The translations under genes and the position numbers were made by a program. A DNA stretch of 64,000 nucleotides from Jonesiaceae bacterium BS-20 (lineage in GTDB: Bacteria; Actinomycetota; Actinomycetes; Actinomycetales; Cellulomonadaceae): positions 2,666,001 through 2,730,000 of the forward strand of contig CP146203.1 in NCBI GenBank assembly GCA_039995105.1. The letters are read 5' to 3'. Under the pieces are notes generated by a model. That model did no database searches. It was not told the origin of the DNA and saw only the letters and a program-made list of their open reading frames with translations. This document shows positions 50,676 to 59,741 of this stretch, one piece after another. Within the stretch, counting starts at the first letter, position 1; each line of letters begins with the position of its first letter.

Positions 50676-52025
50676 ATGGCATCATCCAAGAAGTCAGTAG
50701 CTCGTTGGCTGTCAGTGACCGCAACCGCGGCCATGCTCGCCGGATCACTCGTAGCTTGCGGTAGCTCAGACAAGCCAGTTGAGACCCCAGACGCCGGCGA
50801 CGTCGAATCCGCACTCGATGAAAAGAGCTCACTGCTTGTCTGGGGCTGGGACCCTGCGATTGAGCCGGTAGCCGCAGCGTTCGAGGCTAAGTACCCCAAC
50901 GTCGACGTTGAGGTAGTCAACGTGGGCACCAATGCTGACCACTACACTAAGGTCCAGAACGCTATTACCGCAGGTAAGGGTGCCCCTGACCTTGCACAGA
51001 TGGAATACCAGGCGATTCCTCAGTTCGCACTGTCCGACGGTCTTGCTGACCTCACCGAGCTGGGAGCTAAGGACCTCGAGTCCAAGTACACCCCGGCAGC
51101 GTGGAACAACGTCTTGGTAAATGACGGCATCTACGGATTGCCATGGGGCACCGGCCCAATGGCCCTGTTCTACAACTCCGCTGTCTTTGAGAAGCACGGC
51201 GTCGAGGTACCTACCACCTGGGCCGAGTACACTCAGGCTGCAAAGGACCTCAAGGCTGCTGACCCAGCGGTACGCATTACCAACGACTCTGGCGATGCCG
51301 GATTCTCCACCTCAATGATCTGGCAGGCCGGCGGTCAGCCATTCAAGATTGACGGCGAAAAGGTCGAGATCAACCTTCAGGACGAGGGCAGCGTGAAGTG
51401 GGCAACCGCTTGGAACGAACTTGTTCAGGACGAACTGGTTGCACCAATCTCATCTTGGTCAGACGAGTGGTACCAGGGTCTAGGCAACGGGACCATTGCT
51501 TCCTTGACCATCGGTGCATGGATGGCCGGAAACCTTGAGTCCGGTGTGCCAGATGGCGCCGGTGACTGGCGAGTAGCCCCAATGCCTGTGTGGGAAGCCG
51601 GTGACACCGGAACTTCCGAGAACGGTGGTGGCGCTTTCTCCATGCTCAAGGGCAGCGAGAACAAGATTGTTGCTCAGCAGTTCCTTGAGTTCATGACTGC
51701 CTCAACCGAGGGCCAGACCATCACGCTTGAAACCGTTGGTGGCATTCCATCAACCGTTGCTGAGCTTGCCAACGACGAGTGGCTGAACCGCGAGTGGGAG
51801 TACTTTGGTGGCCAAAAGGTTAACCAGGTATTGGCTGACTCCGCTAACAACGTCATAACCGGTTGGCAGTACCTACCATTCCAGGTATACGCAAACTCCG
51901 TATTCGCTGACAGCGTGGGCCAGTCCTACGAGAACCGTACCGACATCAACGAAGGCCTCAAGGCTTGGCAGTCCACCGTTGCTGAATTTGGTACCCAGCA
52001 GGGCTTTGACGTCACCAGCAAGTAG
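50676..52025 (+). CDS. Sugar-binding lipoprotein of ABC transporter
   Basis: The 449-residue protein has a lipoprotein signal (lipobox LVAC, Cys 28) and the family 1 solute-binding fold: LVWGWDPAIEPVAAAFE at the start, YGLPWGTGPMALFYN, and the tail typical of CUT1 binding proteins. It captures a sugar, probably a beta-galactoside, outside the membrane and delivers it to the two permeases upstream. AAGGAG nine bases before ATG 50676 marks the start; an in-frame ATG 24 bases upstream is less likely. A strong terminator follows, which should favour the binding protein over the enzymes behind it. Confidence 0.93.
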   Translation: MASSKKSVARWLSVTATAAMLAGSLVACGSSDKPVETPDAGDVESALDEKSSLLVWGWDPAIEPVAAAFEAKYPNVDVEVVNVGTNADHYTKVQNAITAGKGAPDLAQMEYQAIPQFALSDGLADLTELGAKDLESKYTPAAWNNVLVNDGIYGLPWGTGPMALFYNSAVFEKHGVEVPTTWAEYTQAAKDLKAADPAVRITNDSGDAGFSTSMIWQAGGQPFKIDGEKVEINLQDEGSVKWATAWNELVQDELVAPISSWSDEWYQGLGNGTIASLTIGAWMAGNLESGVPDGAGDWRVAPMPVWEAGDTGTSENGGGAFSMLKGSENKIVAQQFLEFMTASTEGQTITLETVGGIPSTVAELANDEWLNREWEYFGGQKVNQVLADSANNVITGWQYLPFQVYANSVFADSVGQSYENRTDINEGLKAWQSTVAEFGTQQGFDVTSK

Positions 52026-52078
52026 TCCGTTGTAACCACCATGGCTCCTGCAGTTCCGGGGGCCTGCAAGCAGTAACC

Positions 52079-52124
52079 ACAACGGGGCGTGATCACCATA
52101 GCGTGACTGCGCCCCGTTGTTTTA
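52079..52124 (+). terminator. Terminator after binding protein gene
   Basis: An 11-bp stem (52079-52089 with 52110-52120) encloses a loop with its own small stem and is followed by TTTT. It separates the transporter genes from the GH35 genes; readthrough or a promoter near 52160 (TATAGT) would serve the enzymes. Confidence 0.85.
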
Positions 52125-52232
52125 TGCGCGGGAGTGCTAAGTTTCGCCGTCCGTGCATCGGTTTATAGTGCTTGTTCTTTTACCAGTTCCGTAGTCTGCG
52201 ATCTACATTTTTAGTTCTTTGGAGTCAGGGCA

Positions 52233-53993
52233 ATGTCTACTTTTGCGATCGGTGAGAAAGACTTCACCCTCGATGGTGAGCCGTTTCAAATTATTTCCGG
52301 TGCTATCCATTACTTCCGCGTCCACCCCGATTCGTGGCGCGACCGTATCCGTAAAGCCAAACTCATGGGTCTTAACACCATTGAAACGTACGTGGCTTGG
52401 AACTTTCATGCCCCCACAGAAGACCAGTTTTTGCTCGATGGTAACCGGGACCTCGGCCGATTTTTGGACATTATTGCGCAAGAGGGCCTCTACGCAATTG
52501 TGCGCCCCGGCCCATATATCTGCGCCGAGTGGGACAACGGAGGCCTACCCGCATGGCTGACCGCCAAGCCCGGCATTGTTATCCGCACTAATGAACCTAT
52601 TTACTTCTCTGCTGTTGAACGGTTTTTGCACCACCTTGGTCCGGTCTTGCAGCCGCGTCAGATCAACAACGGTGGCCCCATCATCCTGTTCCAGATTGAA
52701 AATGAGTATGGTGCCTACGGCAACGACAAGGACTACCTCAAGCACTTGGTACAGGTGTACGAGGATCTCGGTTTTGTAGTTCCATTCACCACCGTTGACC
52801 AGCCCGAAGATGAAATGCTGCAGAATGGGTCTCTGCCGGAACTGCACATGACCGGTTCCTTTGGATCCCGCTCTCTTGAGCGCTTGGAAACCCTGCGTAA
52901 GCACCAGAAAACCGGACCGCTGATGTGCTCCGAGTTTTGGATTGGCTGGTTCGACCACTGGGGTGCGCACCACCACACAGCCACAATAGCGGAGGCCGCG
53001 CAGTCTCTAGATGAGCTCCTCAGCTCCGGGGCCTCGGTCAATTTCTACATGTTCCACGGTGGCACCAACTACGGTTTCACCAACGGAGCCAATGACAAGG
53101 GCGTCTATCAGCCCCTGGTCACTAGCTACGATTACGATGCCCCACTTGCGGAAGATGGCTACCCCACGGACAAGTATTGGGCATTTAGGGACGTCATTGC
53201 CAAGTACGCACCGGTTCCCGCGGAGCGCCCAGAAGAACGTGTTGACTCCCCTGTCTTCACCACCAAGCTAAGTAGTCGGGCCGACTGGCTGTCACTACCC
53301 GGTGTGGCCGAGCGTGCCTCCGCAATCACTGGAACTCCGGCCGCGTCATACGAGGCCCTCAACCACGATGGGCCCTTTGTGCTGTATGAGCACGAGGTCA
53401 ACGTAAGCGGCCCCGCCTCCTTGGTGGTCAATGAAATCCGCGACCTGGCACAAGTGTTCCTTGATGATGTTCACGCGGGTACGTTGTTCCGCGATCACCA
53501 CGACCGGTTTGTCTCGCTGCCCACTGATGCTCAGGGCACCTTGCGCATCTTGGTTGAGGATCAAGGCCGGGTCAACTATGGGCCACGCTTGGGTGAGTCA
53601 AAGGGGTTGGGAACGGTCCACCTCAATGGTCATGAACTGACCTCTTGGAGCTCAACTCCGTATCAACTCGACGGCCACACCGAACTCAATTTCACGCCGA
53701 TTACGGACAATACAGTTTCCCAAACCGGCCCCGTGTTCTTGGCCGGGCAGTTCGAACTCGAGTCACCGGTGAATCTCTTTATTGATACCACCCACTGGGG
53801 CAAGGGCAACGTCTGGGTCAACGGCTTTAACTTGGGCCGCTACTGGGCCCGCGGACCGCAGCACACCCTGTTTGTACCCAAGGAATTACTGTCTGCCGGC
53901 ACCAATAGCATCACGGTGTTTGAGGTCAACGGCGTGGAAAACACGTCGGTGAACTTCGTGGCAAAGGCGGACCTTGGTCATACCGACTTCTAG
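52233..53993 (+). CDS. GH35 beta-galactosidase, copy 1
   Basis: This 586-residue GH35 enzyme has the acid/base Glu 158 in ENEYGAYG and the nucleophile Glu 234 in CSEFWIGWFDHWG, a TIM barrel, and C-terminal beta-sandwich domains with NLGRYW near the end. It hydrolyses terminal beta-galactosides with retention. No signal peptide is present, so it acts on imported sugar. A second GH35 gene lies 126 bases downstream with closely related sequence, including an 86-bp identical tract. The two may differ in linkage preference. Confidence 0.95.
   Translation: MSTFAIGEKDFTLDGEPFQIISGAIHYFRVHPDSWRDRIRKAKLMGLNTIETYVAWNFHAPTEDQFLLDGNRDLGRFLDIIAQEGLYAIVRPGPYICAEWDNGGLPAWLTAKPGIVIRTNEPIYFSAVERFLHHLGPVLQPRQINNGGPIILFQIENEYGAYGNDKDYLKHLVQVYEDLGFVVPFTTVDQPEDEMLQNGSLPELHMTGSFGSRSLERLETLRKHQKTGPLMCSEFWIGWFDHWGAHHHTATIAEAAQSLDELLSSGASVNFYMFHGGTNYGFTNGANDKGVYQPLVTSYDYDAPLAEDGYPTDKYWAFRDVIAKYAPVPAERPEERVDSPVFTTKLSSRADWLSLPGVAERASAITGTPAASYEALNHDGPFVLYEHEVNVSGPASLVVNEIRDLAQVFLDDVHAGTLFRDHHDRFVSLPTDAQGTLRILVEDQGRVNYGPRLGESKGLGTVHLNGHELTSWSSTPYQLDGHTELNFTPITDNTVSQTGPVFLAGQFELESPVNLFIDTTHWGKGNVWVNGFNLGRYWARGPQHTLFVPKELLSAGTNSITVFEVNGVENTSVNFVAKADLGHTDF
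53124..53209 (+). repeat. 86-bp tract identical to GH35 copy 2
   Basis: These 86 bases are identical to 55011-55096 in the second GH35 gene, while flanking codons differ at many synonymous positions. This is the pattern of recent gene conversion. Confidence 0.85.
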
Positions 53994-54056
53994 CCTCAGC
54001 AATTCTCGGAAGTTTAACCGCTAGGTTCCTACTTCCATCCACGTTTATCGGCGCAA

Positions 54057-54094
54057 CGGCACCTATCGGATCAGCGCGATTCCGATGGGTGCCG
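54057..54094 (+). other. Intercistronic hairpin between GH35 genes
   Basis: Arms 54057-54070 and 54081-54094 pair over 14 bp with one G:U. It has no T-run and so is more likely a processing or stability element than a terminator. Confidence 0.5.
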
Positions 54095-54119
54095 CTGCAA
54101 CTGGAAAGTTGGAACCCAA

Positions 54120-55874
54120 ATGTCAACCTTTGTAATCGGTGAAGCAGACTTCTTGCTTGACGGCGCACCTTTTCAGATCCTTTCGGGTGCTATTCACTAT
54201 TTCCGGGTCCACCCAGATTCCTGGCGGGACCGGATCCACAAGGCCAAACTCATGGGGCTCAACACCATCGAGACTATTGTTCCGTGGAACTTTCACGCAC
54301 CGCGTGAGGACCAATTCTTAAGCGATGGCACCCATGATCTCGGTCGGTTCTTGGACATCGTTGCGCAAGAGGGTATGTATGCGATTGTCCGTCCGGGTCC
54401 CTATACGTGCGGTGAGTGGGACAACGGCGGATTTCCTAGCTGGCTCACGGCCAAGCAGGGTATTGTTGTCCGCTCAACCGAGCCGATCTTCATGTCCGCT
54501 GTGGCACGGTACTTTGGGCAGTTAGCTCCCATCTTGGCTCCCCGGCAGCTGGTTCACGGTGGCCCAATCATCTTGTTCCAGGTCGAAAACGAGTATGGCG
54601 CTTACGGATCGGACAAGGACTATCTGCGCAAGCTTGTCCAGATCTATTCTGATCTTGGATTTGTGGTCCCGTATATTACGGTCGACCAACCCGAAGATGA
54701 GATGCTGGAAAATGGCTCCCTACCGGGACTGCACATGACCGCATCGTTTGGGTCACGTGCGCCCGAGCGCCTCGCTACCCTGCGAAAGCACCAAAAGACC
54801 GGGCCCCTGATGTGCTCCGAGTATTGGATTGGCTGGTTTGACCACTGGGGTGCGCACCACCACACAACCGGACACGACGAGGCGGTCAAGACCTTAGAAG
54901 ACCTACTGGCGCTTGGGGCATCGGTCAATTTCTACATGTTCCACGGTGGCACCAACTTTGGGTTTACCAACGGCGCTAATGACAAGGGTGTTTTCCAGCC
55001 TTACGTCACCAGCTACGATTACGATGCCCCACTTGCGGAAGATGGCTACCCCACGGACAAGTATTGGGCATTTAGGGACGTCATTGCCAAGTACGCTCCG
55101 GTTCCGGCGCAGCGTCCAGCGCAGCGGACTGCTGCCCCCGAGTTCACCGCTGAGTTGACCGGGCAAGCTAACTGGCGTGATCTTCCCTGTAACTTACGCG
55201 AGGCTATTATCCAGGCACCCGCCGCTAGTTACGAGCAGCTGAACCACGATGGCCCCTTTATCTTGTACGAGCACGAGGTTCAGGTCTCCGGGCCAGCTTC
55301 TTTCCTGGTCCAAGAGGTTCGCGATAGCGCCCAGGTCTTCCTCAACAACACCCACATTGGTTCCCTTTACCGGGACCACCAGGACCGGTTCATCGCACTG
55401 CCAGATAACGCCCGTGGAACTCTACGCATTTTGTTAGAGGACCAGGGAAGAGTGAACTACGGGCCCCGGCTCGGGGAGCTCAAAGGTCTAGGGGCCTGTT
55501 TCTTGAACGGCCAAGAGTTGCATGATTGGGTCTCAGTGCCCTACCGCCTCGAATCCCGTGACGGGCTCGTATTCGAGACCATCACAAACCGCGACTCATC
55601 CATTGGCGGCCCGGTCTTCTTGGCCGGGGAGTTCCACCTTGACCAACCGGAAAACTTGTTTCTGGACACAACCAATTGGGGTAAGGGCAACGTTTGGGTC
55701 AATGGTTTCAACCTTGGCCGGTACTGGGCCCGCGGCCCTCAGCACACCCTGTTTGTTCCCAAGGAGCTACTAACCGGTGGGATCAACTCGATTGAAGTGT
55801 TTGAATTACACGGGGTGGGTCGCCCGACTATAACTTTTGTGGCTCAGGCGGATCTAGGACACACCGACTTCTAG
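54120..55874 (+). CDS. GH35 beta-galactosidase, copy 2
   Basis: This 584-residue enzyme is a paralog of the preceding gene. The catalytic residues are in ENEYGAYG (acid/base) and CSEYWIGWFDHWG (nucleophile). Strands around the active site are nearly identical to copy 1, while the N-terminal and C-terminal domains differ more. No signal peptide is seen. It is likely cotranscribed with copy 1 and the GH43 gene. Specificity for a different galactoside or for arabinogalactan side chains is possible but unproven. Confidence 0.95.
   Translation: MSTFVIGEADFLLDGAPFQILSGAIHYFRVHPDSWRDRIHKAKLMGLNTIETIVPWNFHAPREDQFLSDGTHDLGRFLDIVAQEGMYAIVRPGPYTCGEWDNGGFPSWLTAKQGIVVRSTEPIFMSAVARYFGQLAPILAPRQLVHGGPIILFQVENEYGAYGSDKDYLRKLVQIYSDLGFVVPYITVDQPEDEMLENGSLPGLHMTASFGSRAPERLATLRKHQKTGPLMCSEYWIGWFDHWGAHHHTTGHDEAVKTLEDLLALGASVNFYMFHGGTNFGFTNGANDKGVFQPYVTSYDYDAPLAEDGYPTDKYWAFRDVIAKYAPVPAQRPAQRTAAPEFTAELTGQANWRDLPCNLREAIIQAPAASYEQLNHDGPFILYEHEVQVSGPASFLVQEVRDSAQVFLNNTHIGSLYRDHQDRFIALPDNARGTLRILLEDQGRVNYGPRLGELKGLGACFLNGQELHDWVSVPYRLESRDGLVFETITNRDSSIGGPVFLAGEFHLDQPENLFLDTTNWGKGNVWVNGFNLGRYWARGPQHTLFVPKELLTGGINSIEVFELHGVGRPTITFVAQADLGHTDF
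55011..55096 (+). repeat. 86-bp tract identical to GH35 copy 1
   Basis: This is the partner of the identical tract at 53124-53209. It covers the codons for the segment from SYDYDAPL to IAKYA. Confidence 0.85.
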
Positions 55875-55888
55875 GCCAAGGGTCAACC

Positions 55889-55922
55889 GGTTTGCCCCGC
55901 ACTCTTAGTTACGGGGCGAACC
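55889..55922 (+). other. Intercistronic hairpin before GH43 gene
   Basis: Arms 55889-55899 and 55912-55922 pair over 11 bp with one G:U. No T-run follows. It is the third hairpin in successive gaps of this gene series. Confidence 0.45.
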
Positions 55923-55945
55923 CCAGATAAAAGATAAGGATGGCC

Positions 55946-56842
55946 GTGTTACGCACCGCTGATATTCAGATTCGAGACCCATTCATCTTGCAGGTGGACA
56001 GCCTGTTCTACATGTTTGGCACCACGGATTCCTCGCCGTGGTCGGGTCCGGGGACCGGATTCAACTGCTACTCCAGCAGCGACCTGGAACTATGGGATGG
56101 GCCGTTTGCCGCGTTCACACCACCCAAAGACTTTTGGGGCGTCACTAACTATTGGGCGCCGGAGGTGAAACAGGTGGGCGACCAGTTCTTCATGACGGCC
56201 ACCTTTTGTGCCGATTCTGGATCACGGGGCACAGCAATTTTGGTCAGTGACCACCCCACCGGACCCTACCGTCCGCATTCCAACGGCCCGGTGACCCCGC
56301 CCGATTGGATGTGTCTTGATGGCACGTTATTTGAGCAAGCGGGCCACATGTGGCTGGTATTTTGCCGCGAGTGGACCGAGGTCATTGATGGGCAAATCTA
56401 CGCCCAACAGTTGAGTGCGGATCTCACCTACGCTATTGGGCAACCGCAGCTGCTGTTCAGTGCCGCACAAGCCCCCTGGGTCAGGCCCATCACAGATGCA
56501 CGCACCAACGGCGTGCCAAGTTATGTTACTGATGGTCCATTCCTGCACGGGTTAAGCGATGGCGCCCTGCTGATGATGTGGTCGAGTTTTGGGCAGGGTG
56601 GGTACACCGTCGGTCTGGTCAGATCCGATTCCGGTCTACTTGCGGGCCCCTGGACCCACCTGGCAGACCCGTTGTGGCCCCAAGATGGTGGGCACGGCAT
56701 GCTCTTTTTTGATCCCACCGGGCAGCTGCAACTATCGCTGCATGCACCGAATGACACACCGCTTGAGCGCGCAGTTTTCCACCCGGTTCAAGAGGTTGCA
56801 GACCCTCAGCACCCGGGGCATTTGACCTTAGCTTGCGGGTAA
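55946..56842 (+). CDS. GH43-family glycosidase
   Basis: The 298-residue protein has the five-bladed propeller motifs of GH43: the base in IQIRDPFIL, NYWAPEV, MCLDGTLF, and VTDGPFLHGLSDG followed by LLMMWSSFG. Members remove arabinose, xylose or galactose from side chains with inversion. No signal peptide is seen. It follows the two GH35 genes, suggesting that the pathway handles arabinogalactan-type or arabinosylated oligosaccharides. I prefer GTG 55946, with AAGGA five bases upstream, over ATG 55940, which overlaps that site. Exact substrate unknown. Confidence 0.85.
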   Translation: MLRTADIQIRDPFILQVDSLFYMFGTTDSSPWSGPGTGFNCYSSSDLELWDGPFAAFTPPKDFWGVTNYWAPEVKQVGDQFFMTATFCADSGSRGTAILVSDHPTGPYRPHSNGPVTPPDWMCLDGTLFEQAGHMWLVFCREWTEVIDGQIYAQQLSADLTYAIGQPQLLFSAAQAPWVRPITDARTNGVPSYVTDGPFLHGLSDGALLMMWSSFGQGGYTVGLVRSDSGLLAGPWTHLADPLWPQDGGHGMLFFDPTGQLQLSLHAPNDTPLERAVFHPVQEVADPQHPGHLTLACG

Positions 56843-56865
56843 TGAGTACCACCGCTTGCCAAGTT

Positions 56866-57984
56866 TCAACCAAGTGGTTGCAGACTGAGGTGGTGGGTCG
56901 ACGGGGTCAACGTAACCTGCTGTCCAACAGCCACGCGGCCAAGCAAATCTTGGGCCACATTGCAGGTCAGCTCGCCTACTGCGGGTACGGTAACCCGTGC
57001 GCGGGTCTTGCCCGCCCGGAAGAATACTTGCTGGATTTCCCCCTCAAGGCTTTGCCCGCCCAAGTTAGTGCCAACTGCCGATGCCTGGGAAGCGTTTTGT
57101 GCGGCACCCCCGGTAGTGGGTGGGACCCGGGTTCCACCCGAGGAACTCGACGAACCCCCAAACTGTTTTTCTGAAACTTGTGTCACGGTAAAGTGCCCCG
57201 GCGCGTATCCGCGCGCCGGTGGTCCCTCCCAAAAGGCCTCATACCCGAGGAACTCGGCTACCTCTTGGGAGTTGGGTTTGCGCCAGAGCAGCTCTGGCGC
57301 ATCGACCTGGAGGAGTTTGCCACGCCGCATGACGGCGACCCGGTCTGCAACGGTGAATGCCTCATCTTGATCATGGGTGACAAAGACCGCTCCGGTTCCC
57401 GTTTGCTGCAGGATACTGCGCAACTCGACCGCGAGGTGCTCGCGCAGTTCCCGGTCTAGAGCGGATAGTGGCTCGTCTAGGAGTAGCAATTGCGGGCGCG
57501 GGGCCAACGCCCGAGCCAGTGCTACTCGTTGCCGTTCCCCACCGGACATGGTTGCGATACTTCGGGTTTGCGCACCGGGTAGCCCCACAAGCACCAACAG
57601 TTCAGCTACGCGTTGGTCTCGTTGTGTCTTGCTAAGTCCCTGAATCTTGAGCCCATAGGCCACGTTTCCAGCCACGTTTTGGTGGGCAAAGAGTTGGCCC
57701 TCTTGGAACATCAGACCAAATCCGCGCTTGTGCACGGCCACGGAGGCTAGGTCCTTACCTTCCCAGCTCAAGCTGCCCGCGTGGGGTTGTTCCAGCCCTG
57801 CGATCGTGCGCAGAAGCGTGGATTTACCACACCCGGAGGGCCCCAACAGGGCCACGATCTCACCGGGGGCAACCGCGAGACTGACATTGTCCACGGCTGC
57901 GAAGGGGCCGTGCGTCCCCATAAACTCAACGGTGACCCCGCTGACGTCCAGGCCCTGTTCAGCTACTGATTCCAGAACAGACAT
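56866..57984 (-). CDS. thiQ: Thiamine ABC transporter ATP-binding protein
   Basis: The 372-residue ATPase has Walker A GPSGCGKST, Q-loop MFQEGQLF, signature MSGGERQR and Walker B LLLLDEPLSALD. The first 240 residues are a ThiQ/PotA-type domain. The last 100 residues (Ser/Gly linker then a beta domain near TRARVTVPAVGELTC) form an extra TOBE-like regulatory segment not found in short ThiQ. It is the last gene of thiB-thiP-thiQ and energises thiamine import. It starts 2 bases after thiP. Confidence 0.85.
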   Translation of the reverse strand: MSVLESVAEQGLDVSGVTVEFMGTHGPFAAVDNVSLAVAPGEIVALLGPSGCGKSTLLRTIAGLEQPHAGSLSWEGKDLASVAVHKRGFGLMFQEGQLFAHQNVAGNVAYGLKIQGLSKTQRDQRVAELLVLVGLPGAQTRSIATMSGGERQRVALARALAPRPQLLLLDEPLSALDRELREHLAVELRSILQQTGTGAVFVTHDQDEAFTVADRVAVMRRGKLLQVDAPELLWRKPNSQEVAEFLGYEAFWEGPPARGYAPGHFTVTQVSEKQFGGSSSSSGGTRVPPTTGGAAQNASQASAVGTNLGGQSLEGEIQQVFFRAGKTRARVTVPAVGELTCNVAQDLLGRVAVGQQVTLTPSTHHLSLQPLG

Positions 57985-57986
57985 GA

Positions 57987-59741
57987 TTAGAACTCCCCTG
58001 AAGTGTTGCCTCGCAGGCGCTCGGCCAACAGCATGATCGCCGAGGTAAGCACTGCAAGAATGACCGAGGCCGCTAAGGCCATACCGTAATTTTCTGCCCC
58101 GGGTTTACCAATAAGCCTAAAAATTACAATCGGCAACGTTGCTGTTTCTGGCCGGGATAAGAATGAGGTAGCCCCAAACTCACCCATGGACACCGCAAAG
58201 GCCATTCCCGTTGCCAGACCCAACGCCCTGGCTGCGATGGGCCAGTCAACCGTTGCAGCTACCCGCCACGGCGGAGCCCCCATAGTGGCTGCGGCTTCCC
58301 GCTGGCGAGGATCAATCGCCCGCATGACGGGTAACACCGTGCGCACCACGAGTGGAATTGCAACAACGGCCTGGGCAATGGGCACCAGCAAACCGCTAGA
58401 TCTTAGGTCAATGTTGAGACCCAACGGGCGGTCCAGTGTAATAAGAAATCCAAATCCCACCGTCACCGCAGAGACCCCAAGGGGCAACATGAATGCGGCA
58501 TCGAGCAACGAGATAGCCCGCTTGCCTTGCCTTGACTTGGGCCGTTGGGAAACCACAAACGCAACGAGTGCCCCAATTCCTACGGCTATCAGCGCGGCCA
58601 CAAACGCGGTTTGGAGCGAAATTCTGGTGGCTTCCCACACCGTGACGCTCAAAGCATTGCGTCCGCCCGTGCTCGCAAGCGCGCGGTAATTGCCAAGCGA
58701 CCAACCATCCCCAACACGTAGCGATTTGATCACGAGGTTGACCAGCGGCCAACCGATCAGCACAATCGCGACCAGCGCCGTGACCAGTATGGAGGCCCAG
58801 TGTGAAGACAGTTTCAGTGGATTCACACTGGTTGTTGCGCTTTGGAGGTGCAGTGCGGTTTCCCGCTTGGTACGCGCCCACGAGGACACGGTCAGCGCGG
58901 CCCCGACGATCAGGAGTTGAAGAATCGATAGGACGGCTGCGGTGCGTAGATCCAAGAACTGGACCGTTTGCATCCAGATCTCAGTCTCGATCGTTCCGTA
59001 TCCTTGGCCTCCCAAGACCATGACCGTTCCAAAGGCGGTTGAACAAAACAGGAATACCACGGCTGCCGCGGACAAGATTGCGGGAGTTAGTGCCGGAAGT
59101 GTCACGGTAAACAAGGCTCGCAGCGGCGAGGCTCCGAGCGCACGTGCGGCTTGCTCCACCCGCGGGTCCAACTGCTGCCATAGTCCGCCAACCGTGCGCA
59201 CCACAACTGAGTAGTTGAAGAACACCAGGGCCAGCACAATGGCGGTGAATGTCCCGTCAAGTCCCAGGAATCCGAGCGGCCCCGAGGATGCAAGTAGCGC
59301 CCTAAATGCGACGCCCACAACGACGGTGGGCAGCACAAATGGCACGGTGATCAGCGCGCGGGCAAAGGTGCGCCCCCGAAAGGTGCACCGGTACAGCACA
59401 AAGGCTCCGGGGATCCCCAACAGCAGAGACACCACTGTTCCAACGAGCCCTTGGCCAAGCGTGATACCAACCAGCCGCCAAGTGCGCGGGGTGGACAGGA
59501 CCTCCCAAAACCCGGTCAGGTCCAGCGCGCCGTCGGCAATGAAGCCGCGGCCCACCAGGGCCGTGACCGGCCAGGCAAAAAAGAACACCAAAAATATGAC
59601 GGGAACCGCGGCAAGAGTAGACCACGCAACTGCGCGTCGCCAGCCCGCTGGCCCCTTCCCCACAGGCCCTATTTTTGCAGGCCGAGGTGGTGGGCCGGAG
59701 ATCTCCGGTCCACCACCCCTGATTAACAACTCGTTAGCCAA
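57987..59741 (-). CDS. thiP: Thiamine ABC transporter permease
   Basis: The 584-residue protein has twelve membrane helices in two homologous halves, each with an EAA-like motif (VEQAARALGASPLRALFTVTLP and QREAAATMGAPPWRVAATVDWP). A single fused permease is typical of ThiP and of iron-type importers. It overlaps the end of thiB by eight bases. The upstream TPP riboswitch identifies the substrate as thiamine or a derivative. Confidence 0.88.
   Translation of the reverse strand: MANELLIRGGGPEISGPPPRPAKIGPVGKGPAGWRRAVAWSTLAAVPVIFLVFFFAWPVTALVGRGFIADGALDLTGFWEVLSTPRTWRLVGITLGQGLVGTVVSLLLGIPGAFVLYRCTFRGRTFARALITVPFVLPTVVVGVAFRALLASSGPLGFLGLDGTFTAIVLALVFFNYSVVVRTVGGLWQQLDPRVEQAARALGASPLRALFTVTLPALTPAILSAAAVVFLFCSTAFGTVMVLGGQGYGTIETEIWMQTVQFLDLRTAAVLSILQLLIVGAALTVSSWARTKRETALHLQSATTSVNPLKLSSHWASILVTALVAIVLIGWPLVNLVIKSLRVGDGWSLGNYRALASTGGRNALSVTVWEATRISLQTAFVAALIAVGIGALVAFVVSQRPKSRQGKRAISLLDAAFMLPLGVSAVTVGFGFLITLDRPLGLNIDLRSSGLLVPIAQAVVAIPLVVRTVLPVMRAIDPRQREAAATMGAPPWRVAATVDWPIAARALGLATGMAFAVSMGEFGATSFLSRPETATLPIVIFRLIGKPGAENYGMALAASVILAVLTSAIMLLAERLRGNTSGEF

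Noticed and set aside
54057-54094. Classical terminator between the GH35 genes
   Set aside because: The stem is good, but no T-run follows on either strand, so I list it only as a hairpin.
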